Assembly (NCBI RefSeq): GCF_003073045.1
Contig: NC_037594.1
Location: forward strand, 20,528,927-20,592,926
DNA: 64,000 bases
Reading direction: 5' to 3'
From: Pomacea canaliculata
Taxonomy: Eukaryota; Mollusca; Gastropoda; Architaenioglossa; Ampullariidae
How positions within the stretch are numbered: the first letter of the stretch is position 1; each line of letters opens with the position of its first letter. The notes under the pieces are model-generated. The model ran no database searches. It was not told the origin of the DNA and worked only from the letters and a program-made list of their open reading frames with translations. A program made the translations under genes and the position numbers. Below, one piece after another: positions 1-14,200 of the stretch.

Positions 1-2269
1 AAGCGCGCTCTGAAAGAACAAAAGAAGTTAAGGTTGGATGCGGAAAGTGAGAGTTAAGGATAATAATCAAAGTTCATTTCACTAGCAAATCAAATGAACA
101 ATGAGATCGATATTAGGGTACACATCCTGTACACTTTACAACCAAGCCGCACTATTATTTACCCGGTTCAACAATGTCTAGATTATGTGGTTCAAAATAA
201 TTTCTGTGAAAAGTGACAGTGAAATCAGCAGCAAACATTCCGATCAAAGCCCTCTTTGTAACATATTTTTGGATTCGCATTATCAGCATTAGAGAAGAGG
301 AAATACAAAGCACAAACTAAATCACATTTATTGCACTTTCTATGGTCTAGGATACATAAGTTTAAAAAGTCAAAAGATTTAAAACACTATTAAACAGCTT
401 ACCTGTAAATGCTTCTTTATATACTGTAGGTTTGAGCAAGATAGACAACTGTATTTGCTTCCACTTTACCCTTCCATACTAAACTCAAATTTCTAAACAG
501 TTTCAACAAGGGTGATCATCGAAGGGCAGGAAACAGGCGACTGATTTGTTATTAGTTGATAACGATGGATAGAATTTATTTCCTTGGAGTTTACCACTCG
601 GCAAATAATTTGGAGTCCCTTAGTGTTAAACTGAGATGTTTACACCATAGAGGAAAGATTGAAAAATAAATATTTAAAAAAAAGAGAGAGAAAGAAAAAG
701 GTTGAAATAAGCTATTTAATCCTAGGTGCATTTTCATCGCTTGTTCTGAATAAAAAATCTTTAATACTTTTGCAGAATTATAGTTATAACTAACAATATT
801 TTCAAACTGTTGGTACTTTTCTAATAAACAACACTCATGCACGCTGACACACGCTCGCAAAGAGCTAAATATTGCAGTCTGTTTTTGCACAAACCCACAT
901 TTCACACCAATAGATTCTTTCCAGTATCCACCGAGAACAATGAAATAAAAATTATCTGCTAACTAATCACAGTACTTTGAGTTTAGTGTGCCAGAAAGAA
1001 AGACTCAGCTACTGAAACTCATTAACACAGCTCAAAGTGATTGCAGAATCGTGTAGTTATTGGAAGACGTGATGTTACCAGTCAACAAAAACAAATGAGG
1101 AAAGCAGTGAAATATACTACAATCTCACACATTATTAAAAATAAACGCCTACGGATGCGGTGGTATCAAGTACATTACAGCTCTTCCCCACGGTAGGGGA
1201 AAGGGGCAGAGGGGCAGGAGGAGCAGTAAGTCTTTCACACGGTGATAGCTGCATGAAGGGAAGTAACCGTGTATTTTTTTTCGACCGGCCATTACTTCAC
1301 TCCCTTTACACTGATGTCTTCGCATGTGGAATGCTCATTTAAATATCCGTGGTGTAACAGTGTATCTGATCGCAGTTCAGAGTCGCATAATTTTGCAATG
1401 AGAGTAAACTGTCATCAAACTCTGATCTCCCTCCCCAATATAAAATAGTAAACCTAAAAAATAAACAACAACCCCAAAACCTCTGAAATACAACACGATT
1501 ATGCATTACAGGTTCCTAAAATAATAAAACTGATAATACCTTGGCATACTTTTCCATATACTTGGCAAAGGGGTTAATATTCATGGACACCAAAAATAAA
1601 CATGTCAATACAAATATCGTGCTTCATACAATTTCAAGTAACATCGTTTGAGGACACTGCCCTCTTCCCGTAAGAATGGCTTCAAGTTTGTCGTATTTTC
1701 TCCAGAGGCACTCATGGCATTTCTGTACACTCATAGCTTTGCTGTACACGAGGGGTAACAGTATTGCAGTCACCTGACATGCTGACATGTTGGATGTAAC
1801 AGATTAAGAATATCAATTTGAAATTATACATTTCATCTGGCTAAACTTCTGTCAAAATAGTATAGCCGAACAAAAGAATATTTTTGTTTTTAACTACATA
1901 TTATGGGATGCATGATATCAGATACCCCGCACAGGCTTGCTATTATTCACATCAAGTGGATAAGCTATAAACTCTAAGACAGGTAAAAACTGAAACAACT
2001 GCATGCCAGTCTTTGGCTAAGATTTCTGGGTGTCAGTGCAAGCGTAAAATTGAATCATACGCTGGAACTGAAAAAAATCATCAAACAATCAATAAAATAT
2101 TTCAATTCACAAAATGTTCATGTGATAGCAACAAAAATGTCCACCAGTATGTACGCAGTCTGCATGGAATGTAGCTGAAAACCTCAGCAACTCTCTTACT
2201 TTGAGTCTCGACTTCCTTTTTTTTAAACATCGAGAAATGGAATCGTTCGGTTTTCGAGGATGAGCAATG
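1..2269. other. 3' flank of the NCKX gene, no gene seen
   Basis: AT-rich sequence without convincing coding exons on either strand. The 3' UTR of the minus-strand exchanger must begin at 2269 and run into this stretch. AATAAA-like words on the minus strand occur far downstream (for example near 324 and 573), but none is clearly the poly(A) signal. Confidence 0.5.
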
Positions 2270-5200
2270 TCAGTAATCACTGGGACACTCGGAGGGATGG
2301 AAGTAGCCGAAGATGTTGAGTTCGTACAGAGACGCGAGGACAGTGTACAACACGTAGACAACCAGTAACAGTAAACCATACTTCTTGGTCAGCCGCCAGC
2401 CGTTGAGATGTGTGGCAACCAGCAGAAAGACAACGGTGGACAGCAGCATGAGGCTAGAATACATCAATCCTGCAACACAGGTAACGCCCACGTGTAATTT
2501 AGTCCAGAATACATCAACCCTTCACCACAGGTAACTCACAGGTGTAAGGTAAGTACAAAAGACATAAATCCTGTAAGACAGTTAACACACTTGTAACAAC
2601 AGCACAGAATACATGAATCCCAGGTAACACCAGACTAGACTGCCGCACATGTTTCGGTCTGCGTCCGAATATGTTATAGGAATTCTGCGTCTTGCTTTAT
2701 TTGCCCTTCTTTCGTAAAGCGCGCTAAGCCTTCTATGTGTTATTAATTATTAACTATTATTAATTCGATTTATTTATGCATTGTGAAAAAGCATAAAAAA
2801 TTGTCTGAATGTCACATGCGCAAGAAAGTGTGAAAGCTTCAGATATACATGCAAGGTATATAAAGCATACATGGACTTGTGGTTACAAACTATCCTGCTG
2901 TACATGTACTTGAATCAACAACACAATATGGCAGTACTCCCATAAAAGCTGGTCTGGCTATCAGGGATTTTTTCCGGTTCCCTCCCCTTTCCTCTTCCCT
3001 CAGTGCGAAATTACCTCTTGGTGGAACCATGTTCCTGCCAAAGCAAGCAAGCAAAGCCGGACAAGACTGATCAAGACAAGATGCGCTTGGTTGTGCGCAC
3101 TAATTGCCTGAGCCTACATTCTCGCATATCGAGGTGTGTATGGATGATACAAGAAAGATCGTTAATTCTGGTGGTGGCGAAAGGAAAGTGAGGCAGAAGC
3201 TTGAGCTAGTGGCTGACCTTCACTGTAAACCGGTACACGTGACCCAGGGTTTATGGCACAGGTCTTCAGGAACCATGGAATACCAAGGCAAACCAATATG
3301 TCGAACACATTGCTGCCAATTGCGTTGGAGACGGCCATATCACCAAGTCCTATACAGAAGAAAACAAAAAGTAAGTATTGGTTGTGACAAACAGGAATAG
3401 CACTGAGGCCCGTGCCAAACACCTGTTATGAATTATTAATCGTTGACTTCTACTACATTGTGCTCTAATATTTTCTTGGACGAACAAAATAGTTTTTTCG
3501 ATTTGTTGATATAACAATCACTTTACAAGAAATGTAAGCAAACTAAATTTAGACTTGAAAACACACACACACACACACACTCTGAGCTCTATTTTGCCTG
3601 ATTAGCTATTATAATTAGAGCAGTTGCAGCACATTATTCTGCAGATACATGGATCAGTGATACCAACGTCCCATCTTACCGTCTCTAACGACCAAGACGC
3701 TAGTCACGACATCAGGGAGACTGACGCCGAAGGCGATGAACGTCAGACTCATGACGCTGTCTGGCACGTTGAACGTGTAACCTGCGGCACAAACATTCTT
3801 CCTCAGGTCTCCGACCGTTAGCAATTACTCACGATGTACCCGATTTACTCCAGCTCCTTCCCCCTATCTCAACTCCAGAGACCGCAGTAATAAAGCTAAA
3901 GGAGCGTTTGTGCATACTCATGTACCAGAGTTGCAGGTGTACGTCTCTGATCCGCTGCACCTATATGCAGCCCAGTTCGATGATAGAGCGACATCCTCCT
4001 TTTTCCTATCCTAACTCGTATGAATTCGACCATCTCACGCCGACAAAAGGAAGCAAATATTATGTTAGAAATAACAAATTTTAGTCTACGCTTTAAGAGA
4101 GAAACTTTGAAAAAACGAGCTTATATAACAGAAGCATATGTATAATGCACACATATTATTCTATATTAGTAACCATACGAAATAACATACAAGTACGGAC
4201 AGTAAGCACAGAAATTCTGTCACTGCTCACGCATGCACACACACAAAAACACAAAGCTTATCTTACCTACTACAGTAATCATCCACACCATAATGAAAGA
4301 GTACAGTGAAAGCCAGACGAGCGACAAAAGGAAGGTCAACCAGAAGAACTTCCGGCAGCTAGGTCTGCGACAGTCTGGCACTGTCAGAAACATGAGGGCC
4401 GACAGCGGAAGTCCCAGCACCCACAGAAGCACCACAAAAGGCCATCCGGCCTCTCGCAAAGCTTGTGGAATGTCTCAGCCTCCTGGTGAGCGTGTGTAGC
4501 TAGCGGTCAAAGATAATTGATTATTAGAAAACGAGCATGGCAAAGCCAGGACACACTGTACAGCAGACAGACAGACACACACACATTTTGGGTTTCTGTC
4601 ATATGCGATCCGTTGCTTCAGTAAACATTTTGTCAAGGAACGAAACTGTAGAGCACCTGTGTAGAGTATCCGACAAAATTGTTATCAGGTTTTACAACAG
4701 ATTTTAGCTACGCAAGACAAAACTATAAGTTAGCAAAACTATAAATGTTTGTCTTCGATTAACACTAGTTAATTGTAATTAAAACTATATTAACAATAGT
4801 TGCTTGCTTTCTTTCCCTGGAATCCCTTTCATTGTTCGTTTCAAGGCTTTTGACGCTTTATACTATGACCTGTTATTTTATTATTTCTCTCTCCTATAAC
4901 ATATTTCTGGCGGGCATATCTTTGTCATTTTTTTTCTAAAACCTAACACCGACAATTTTAATTGAGCATAAAACCGGTTGCATAGCTGTTGACGAAGTGA
5001 GACTGACTTTGTTCATCCAATCTGCTTTCTTTAAAAAAAAAAAAGAGAAAAAGCACACTATTACAGAGAAAATAAAAATACAAAAAATCAAAAAGTAGAA
5101 AACATTTATAGTTCTGTCAGTAAAGAAGACACAGTGTCTTCAGTTGCCAACCAGATTTAGCATAGCAAAGACACCTAACAGACTAGCACACTAAGCATTA

Positions 5201-8200
5201 AAGGGCGTGGAAATGCTGCTTTTTAAAACCCGAAAATCATGTTCTCTTGTTTCTGAAACTTATTAATAATGGCTTGACTAATACTAGATTATGAAAGAAA
5301 CGATCACACCCAGGGGTCAGTGAGAGTAGGCTTTTTTTAAAGCTTTATCTCACTTACACTTGCAGTCAGTATTTAATGGTGTGCACACTGTTTCCACAAA
5401 TGAACACTTCTACTTCACCCACACATTATTTCCCGTGAAATACTTGACTGTGGGCTTCTAAAATAGTACTTGTACTAGCGACAGTTTATGTCTGCATTTT
5501 CATGCCCTTTAAATCTTAGCTTCATATCAAAGCTGGAAACAAGAAACGCTGATAAGTGAACAAAATTTTTAAGTCACGAAAGGCCTTTCAATTCGTTTCA
5601 TGCCCTCCTTTTAAAGTTAATTTTAAGCAGCAGTTAAAAATATTCATTAAAATTCTTCTAGAAATTAATCGTAATACTTTAAACTGCACACAACAAATGA
5701 AACGTTGATTCTACAAAATAATATGTTCTTAAAGGCTCACATAAAAACAGTTCAGAAAACAAACAGCCATAACTAGCAAATCAAATTCTAGTAAATCAAT
5801 AGTAAAAGACTGTAAGGCTTTTGGCTGTTATTCACTCAACCTGTCAGCCAAAAAAAAAAAAAAGCAAAATTATCCCACATGAGTCTGTTTATGAACTTTA
5901 AATAAATATAAATAAATATAAAGCGAGAAAAAAGACGAATAAGAATGCTTCATGTAATTTTTTCAAGATATAACTTCTTTTTTTACCAATTGTTTTTGAT
6001 CATTTAATAGTTTCTTATTGCTGTGATAGTTATATAAGCATACTATAAAAACTGTCAAATTATTGTAAGATATGTAAATAAAACTTGAGATAAAGTGGTA
6101 AGTTCTTTGTCAGAGACAGCTGATGTCTAAGCATGGTTGGAGCTGCAATGTGGAGGTATACAGTGGAAAAGCCAGGGACGAGAGGTTGCGGTGGAAGGGG
6201 TGGGAGCGGTGAAGGTAGGACTGGTGATATAAGGCAAGATGCTGGTGCATGCGGGATAACATGTTTGGTGCTGGATGTGTCCAAGGACAGGTCATGCATC
6301 GGGTGTTTTCAGTCGTCTTCGAGGGGGAAAAATTAAACTTACGGTTTAAAAAAAAGTAGTCTCTTCTCTGAACAATCTTCCGACTTCTTGCTTCTTATTT
6401 CACTTTTACCGAGTTGTAAATAAATAAAATTAATAGCAGCTTACACACGAAAGGAAAACCCCACGAAGTGTGACTGAACAACGTCAACAGTATTTTGTAA
6501 ACGGAAAAAAATCCAAAACAAAACCAAAAGAGTAGCAACAGAGCTAAACATGCAGAGAGAAAAACTGGAGAAGCATTCCTTTAGTGACATGCTTCGGTGC
6601 AGACAACAAGCCAAGCATGTATTTCGACACCAGAACCTTTCCCAGAATGCATGCATGTCGCAAAGTCATGCAGTCTTCGCATGCAAGAGACAGTTCACAG
6701 AACAATAATTTGTTGTACATGTCTTTTCAACCTCCAAGTAAGCATATTGGATACACGGGAACTGATATACATTTTGTTGTCTTACACACACTGTCCTATC
6801 TACTAAGCTGTAAGACCTTAATGTAGCAACAGCTACACGTTCAGTAGCGCCACCTACAAAACTCACCTGCTGCCAGGTGAAGACTCCATCTTTCAGAACT
6901 AATTTCTCGATTAGCCTCAGAGGTCCCTCGTTTAACCAAATAGAAGTTAGTGGGATAAAAAGTATTATAATTTTTATCGATAATATCTGTATTTCTCTGT
7001 CTTCATCATCACTGTTTATTTGGTACGATAAACATGCATGGACTAAGACCATGCTGCCTAGACTGATATATTAACAATGAAAAATTCTAGTATCATTTGT
7101 TACAGATTTTACTTCCTTTTTCAGTTTTTGGTACAAATATTTAGTTTATAATTCTCAGCTTCTTTGTCGTTACAAATTGTTGGGGCGTTATAATCTGAGC
7201 ACACAATATGTCGTCATGCATTAAATAACTGTAATGCAATCATTAAGATATTATGTATCTATTCGTGCATAATGATTACATCTTTGCAGCTCTTCATCAC
7301 ACGATTACTTACTCTTCCTTCCGCACGTGAGCACTAGTAATTTTTCAGTGTAAAGACAACTAGAGAAAGACAACAAAATAACACTATGGTTTGCTAAATA
7401 TCAGTCCGTCTGAAACATGTTGATAAAGGACTCAGGCCCTTTAAGCAAGAAAATAACCATCGCCAAATAAATTACTTACCTCAGAGAAGAATTTCCCTAA
7501 CTGCCAAAAATATGGAACCAGTCTTTGTGCTATCCGCAAGGCATATGGCTGCCGATATCCGTCCACCAGTCAAGCACCCCACCCCCATCCAGCCGTCCAT
7601 CCACGCACACACTCATCCACCCATCCACCCGCACAAACATAGCAACTAAGCAGGAGAATAAAGAGCGGTTCTAGCGATTTTTTGATACAAGTTCTCCTCA
7701 AATATAAAAGCGTGAAGTTATTTAGCTAATGATTGTGCCTTCATTGAACACGCTTCATCACTGCAGTAATCGCTAGAAAGACACGGAAAGAGACCAGAAG
7801 ACAGAAGTACGAACACTAGGTGTTCTGTCCTGTCAACATTTTAAGTAAAGAATGTTTAAATTTTACTAACAAATCAGTGAATGAAACTGGACAATGGCTT
7901 GTCTACTAAATGATACGCTGACTGACGCTCTTTATTCCTTGCCTCCGAAAAATATTTTTGTTAAAACAAAACCCCGGAAGGAACTCTGCACTGTCTGAAC
8001 AATCATCGAGATAAAATTACTTTAGACGCAGGTGGGAGAAGAGCTGCTCAAGATACATAGTGGGTACAACGAAGCAGAAGCGGTTATGTACTTTGCTTGG
8101 GAGGGAGGGAGTATTCAGCACTGTCCTCTGACTCAGAACCTTCCTCAGACTCACGGGCCTCTGTCAGATGAGTTGTCTCTCCTGCAACAGATTCAATACT

Positions 8201-11200
8201 ACTTGTCTCCCCTGATATGCAAACTTTGGAGCCAGCCATTCCGAGTTTTCAGGGCACCGCGATGTTGCAATTTCACAAACTATTTTTTTAACATCCGAGC
8301 AACTTTTAAAACGAAATCGTTAATCAAATAAAAGGTGCTTTGTTAATTCTAAAAAAAGTGTTAAGTATTCGTACAACCGCGAAAGCAACTGAGTGTATGC
8401 ATGAAAGCACATTAGCACTTGATTGAAAGTGACAAAAGAGATTGTACGAGGAGGAGCAAGATGTTTTGCGTCTGTCCACGAGTTCATTGTCCTCGTTGAA
8501 ACCTTCAGTGCTGCATCAGCACTAATTGCTTTAGTATTAGTTCTTGAATCGACTGTCCCATCGGACAGAAATTCAAAAACTAACACTCTTTCTTATATAA
8601 TGTTGAAAAGTTCGATCTCATTTTTTTAAAGTTAAAGCAGTAACAAATCAGATAAAGATGCACATACCTCAGTTACTGAGATAATTTCCAATTATCAAGT
8701 ATGGGTAATTAAAGTAAAACAAAAGGGCAATTTATGTGTTGAGGTAATGTTTGCTGGTACATGATGCTGAAGTACAATGATGCTGGAATTGAGAGAAAAT
8801 ATTTTATTTCTAACAAACACGGTGTCGTGTTCATTTGATTTTATCTTGCACGTGTTTAAATTGTCGTGGACATCACAACACTCTTCTCGAACACACGCAT
8901 AGAGATAACGGGGATCCAATTTAGAAAATGGGTGGGAAGGAGGGGTCTAAATTTACATGTTACAAAAATAAAAAACAAAACAAGAGCAAATGCAAGCAAA
9001 AAAGCAGATCATCGCTCAAGAGGCATGTTTTTTTATGATCCGTCTGCCATCCACAGCTCGTTTTGAAAGCAGCCTGCGAGATGAAAACGTGCAGGGCGCT
9101 CTGACTTTCTCGTAAAGCGCCCTCTACCCGGCAGAGCTCTAGCAAGGAGGAGGCACTCTGTCGACCATTCGCGTGCACACAATCTCGTAAGCGCCGCACG
9201 CGCAAACGCTGTTAACATGGTGATCTGCGTCTCATGCTGACGTCACCCAAAAGGAGTAATTCCTCATAAAACGGTCAGCAACATTCTGCATTCAAAAAAG
9301 TAAAACTGGTTATAAGAAAACAAATTTATGAAATCTTGACAGCACATCGCTTCTGGATTATTCGATTTATAATGTGCCAAGGCTCGATTCCCAGGAGATG
9401 ATCTTCACGTCCTCTAAGTTTGTCTCTGTTTCTCGGCAGCACTCACGCATCACATTGTGCTCTTAACAGAACAATCACATAAGTGAACTGGTAACGATGA
9501 AGCCGATAATTTCTAGTTCGTGAAACCATTCTTCGTGTATCACAGACACGGTGGTCCGTACTCATGTTTGGTTGCACAGCCCCTGGAGGCAGCTCGTCGA
9601 TCATTTATGTGACCCCACGATGTAGGCATCCCGGCCTCTTCTGTCACCGCTAACAAGCCTCTGCGACTAAAATTTCGACTTCTTGCTCCCTGGCAGTGCA
9701 ACAAGATCAGGTGCAGTTTTTAAACGATTTCTTGGGCGACACATCAAAGGAGTAGCCGACGAAAGTGTCAGCACAAAATGGTTATGCTACTCTGAAGCTT
9801 TCACCCGAAGAGTCCAGTAAACGACATTGTGTCCATTGTCCATCCCCCGTTCCTTTCGGGGGAAAAGCTGTAAAATGCCAGTTAAGCCAGCTTTTTGTCT
9901 GACGGGCTGAACGTTTAGGTTAACTGTCGTTTTGACAGCTGGTCAAGGTCTTCAGGAAGGTCACTGCATCACGTGACAGCTACCGATTCAGAGCTGACGA
10001 TGGAGACGCTGTTTCATATCAACAACAACAAATAATTTGCCACATCCTCTTTTCGACAGGAAGAAATAAACCTCGTTTTACATACATGACACACCTTCCA
10101 TTACGATAATGCAATTCTTATGGCTACAAAAATGTGTGGGTGAGCCGGGCTTGACAAGTCGGGAAGGTATAAATGCCCTAATCTCCAAGGCAGCAATGAC
10201 AAAGTAAAACTGCCTTGAAATGGCAAGATGGAAGTGGGGGAGTAGAAACGTATCTAAAACGAACAAGGAGCGAAATCCGCATGCTGCTATACAAATGAGA
10301 CATTCCAGACGAGAAGGCAAAAAGTGCCAGATGAGAAGCTCACGATGCCCTGGAAAGTGGAGAGACAAAATGTAAAGACATTACCATTCTCTAGCTGTGT
10401 GCCATTGTTGGGCACCTTGTTGTACAGGATGGTCGTCTCCGTGTGCAGGTTGCTGGAGTCGCTTCTGCGGAAGCAGGAGGTGCAGCGCGGAACAAAGTAA
10501 ACCTCCATGCGCTCGTTGAAATACATGAAGACGACGTAGAGCACGTACATCAACAGCAGGATTACCGACTCGTACCTGTAACAAGCACCACCGTAAAAGG
10601 TGTGCATCTAGTACAATGGGCCACAGAAAAGGCAAAAGACTACAAGTCTGGAATATTCAGTACAAAAAAAGAATTACAATACCCATCTTAAAATACACCC
10701 TAAGCTTGTTCTGAACGCACCTAATCACAACAGCACCCAGGAGAAGATAAAATACATGACAGAAAAACTTTCTGCGCAAAAGATTCGTGTTTAGAATAAG
10801 GAAAAAGAAATCACGATGTGTGGTAAACAAGTACATAATGCCTGGCGCACATATCTTTGTTAGCCTCAGTTCTCACCACTGTATCTGCTCATCGGCGATG
10901 ACGGCTATGAGAGCCACGACACTAAGGAGGTAGGCGATACAGTCCCGTACCATGGGCCACCAGTGGAGTTTCATCCCCTTCAACAGCAGAAACAATCTTA
11001 TTAGCGCTTGGCCTAAGACACATATCTTAATTGACATCCGAAAGAATTAAAAGTAATATTTACTTTTGAGCATCACCTGTACAGCAGGACAAGAATCCTA
11101 AGTAAAAAAAAAGTGTGTAAATGGTTTTGGAAAAGTCCTACGAGTGTAAAATACCTTCAAGACTTTATTTTCTTTTGGAGAACATGTGCAAAGAACATTG

Positions 11201-14200
11201 GAAAATGTATCTTAGTCCATCTAGGGAATGAATTCTCATTAAATGTTTTGTCTAGCGCATATGCAAGTAAATAGACTAATACATTCTTCCTCTTCCGCTT
11301 TTCCTTCTGATGGTGGTGAAGATGATCAACGGGTATAGACACATAGTATGCATACACGCGCGCGCGCACACACACACACACACACTAACACCACCAACGG
11401 TAAGTGACGTTTGGGTATAGCCAAGAGCACGGGAATAGCCAAAGCCTTTGAAGTCACTAGCATTAATGAGATGTGCTCTGCATTAATTACAACAAGCTTC
11501 ACTAATTGGATGGAAACTTTATGCACTTATATTCATTCATTGACTGGCGTAAAAACAACTACGAAATTTTATGTGCACTGAAAATAGAAAGATTAAAGGT
11601 TGTACTAAAATACCCAAGGATCATTAGCAAGAAAATGTTGACGGCGGGATGACTACGCATATAATAATCAAGCGTGGGTCTGGACTGTCACAACACCACT
11701 CGAGTTGAAATGTCAGTCAGGCGCACATGACGATAACCCCTCCTGATCTCTGCTTCCGCTACTTCTTTATTTGGCCCTAATTTAGTTACCAGTTCTCTTC
11801 CACTTGTCAGGGCGCCACAATTCTACCAAAATAAGTAACTCCTTCACAACCACAAAACTTCAGTACAGTACTCTGTGAACTTTCATGTTCTGTCGTTCAA
11901 CAAATATGTCTCCACCTGTCAGGTTGAAATAGCGAGGTATTGTAGGTCATGTAGTGAGCTTAAACCCGAAATACAGACATGCGGAATAAAAGTTGTGGCC
12001 GAACTACAAAGTAATACAATCAACGAAGTAATACAAATAATAAGAAGCATTTAAAGAAAAATAATAAAAAATAAAAAAAAAATATTTACGGAAGTGGCGA
12101 AGAGACCGCACATGCTGATGACAAACATCACGTTGTATATAGCTGAGCCTACCACCGTCCCGAGGCCAACGTCATCCTTTGGTAAGACAGGAGGACAGGA
12201 CAAGACAAATAATCATTTCAACTTGTGAATAAATGATGAATCTATTAATCAATCAATAGTGTCTGCAAGATGCGCAAGTCTTTGAATACACCTCAGGGCA
12301 CTCATGCCTTTTCCGAGTCCCTGTAAACACGATTCCAAATGGTTTACATGAAAAAATAGACGAACAAACTTATGCTGGAAACATTTTAAAGTGAAAACAT
12401 AATTTCATTTTAGATTTTTTTTTTCTTGTTGAAAAGATTGGTTTCCGTCAAAAGATGCAAAAAAAAGTTATTCATTGTCTAATTATACCAATATATTTTA
12501 AAAATATAATACCATGCTAGCAATTATGACAGCAACCTGTTGGCGTTCTCTTTCCCTCACACACACACACATCTCATAAACAGCTTTTGTGGAGACATAA
12601 ATGAAGAGAACGAAAAATATTTTCGAAAACTATTTGTCCCTTGTAGTGAAAATAGGCTTTTATAGCAAGAATAGAGATAAATAAATATACCGTTCAGCAA
12701 TTATCTTTCCAACTGCTGTTACTGTCTGTACTAGATGATTGTTATCTTATGTTGCACCCCTTTGTCAGGCTGATCATCTCATAAATAATACTCCAGACCC
12801 CTAGCAGCACAGAATGCCGGCATTATATTGGTTGTATAGAAAGCATGCAGGGACCCGGATACTTTCGGCATTCAGTGCTTCCCAGCTTTGCATTGCAATC
12901 GTTAGCTAATGCTGCTTTTGTTTGTTCTAGAATGGAAAGTGCTTCCACCTCGCGGTGATTTTGCACTGTAGAGAATGGGGATCTTGGGGGGATGTGAGTG
13001 AAGGGAGGGGGAAGGGTCGATGTTTGTAGCGCCGCAGGTGTTGTCTGCTTTTGTTTCTGCTCTCTTTTCTCTTTGGTGTCTATGAGGTTTGCCAAGTTTG
13101 TTTTGGTGATGAACTGTGTTTGTGCCCTCTTTTTCTGTTTTTAGTCTGGGAAGCCTGCCAAGCTTGCATTGGTGGTGTACTCACTGTACTGTGCTGGTGA
13201 CCTCTTTTCTGCTGTTGTCACTTGCTACCGATGCCTAGGGGGCCTGTTAGGTCCGCCGTGGTGGTGTACTGTGTTGGTTACCGTGTCCCCCCGTGGTGCC
13301 TTATTTTAGGTTATTTGGCTTTCTGGTATAATTTTAGTTTCTACTTTTTTGTCTGGATTTTAGACGGAGTGATACCACTTTTCCTGTGAGTGTTCCTATT
13401 CCCGCCAACTATGTCGACTGGGGGAAGTTTGTTAGCTAAACGGATATTGAACAGCGTGCTCTCAGTTCGAACGCCAGTGCTCTAACCACTCGACTATCCG
13501 CTTCCACTTGAGTGCTGTCTATCCTAGCAGGCCCATGAAGAGGGGTCTTTATATCTAGTTAGGTATTTTCCGTTAAGCCTCATTCTTGCTATTTTGTTTG
13601 GTCAGAACTATTTGTCTTTAAGATCATCAGAGTGTGACTAGGATTGGTCATCTATTCGTCTCCCCTACAAGCCCCATACAACACATATCCTACACATGCC
13701 CACATTTCAGCTAGTAGGAGATGAGGGGAAAACAAAGACTAAAAGTTACGGAATGAGATCAGACGAAAGATATTTTTAAAAAACCCACGCCACCTACTTT
13801 GGCTACGAAGACACCGATGATGGCTGTTGCTAATTCTGGTGCCGAACTACCGGCCGCCATAAAGGTTGCTCCAGCTACGTCTGTCTCCATGTGCAGCACT
13901 GCAGACATCAGATGACGATGTTACAGGTAATGCAGACATCAGAATAAAAGTTACAGGTAATGTAGAAATCAGGCGACAATATTAAAGGTAATGTAGACAT
14001 CAGACGACAATGTTACAGGGTTAGGGTTAGCAACGACGACGATCCCCAACTCCGACTATGAGAACCGACTAAATGGGCGATGGGGGTACTTACGTTCACA
14101 GAGTACCTCCAGTGCTGGGACAAAGTAACGGTCACAGACGATGGCCAGCGCCAGAAACATGTAGAGGGCGATGATGCAGTGGACAATGATGACGCCATTT

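Noticed and set aside
14018..14030. Telomere-like TTAGGG repeats
   Set aside because: Only two units, at the edge of a minisatellite; too short to suggest an interstitial telomere.
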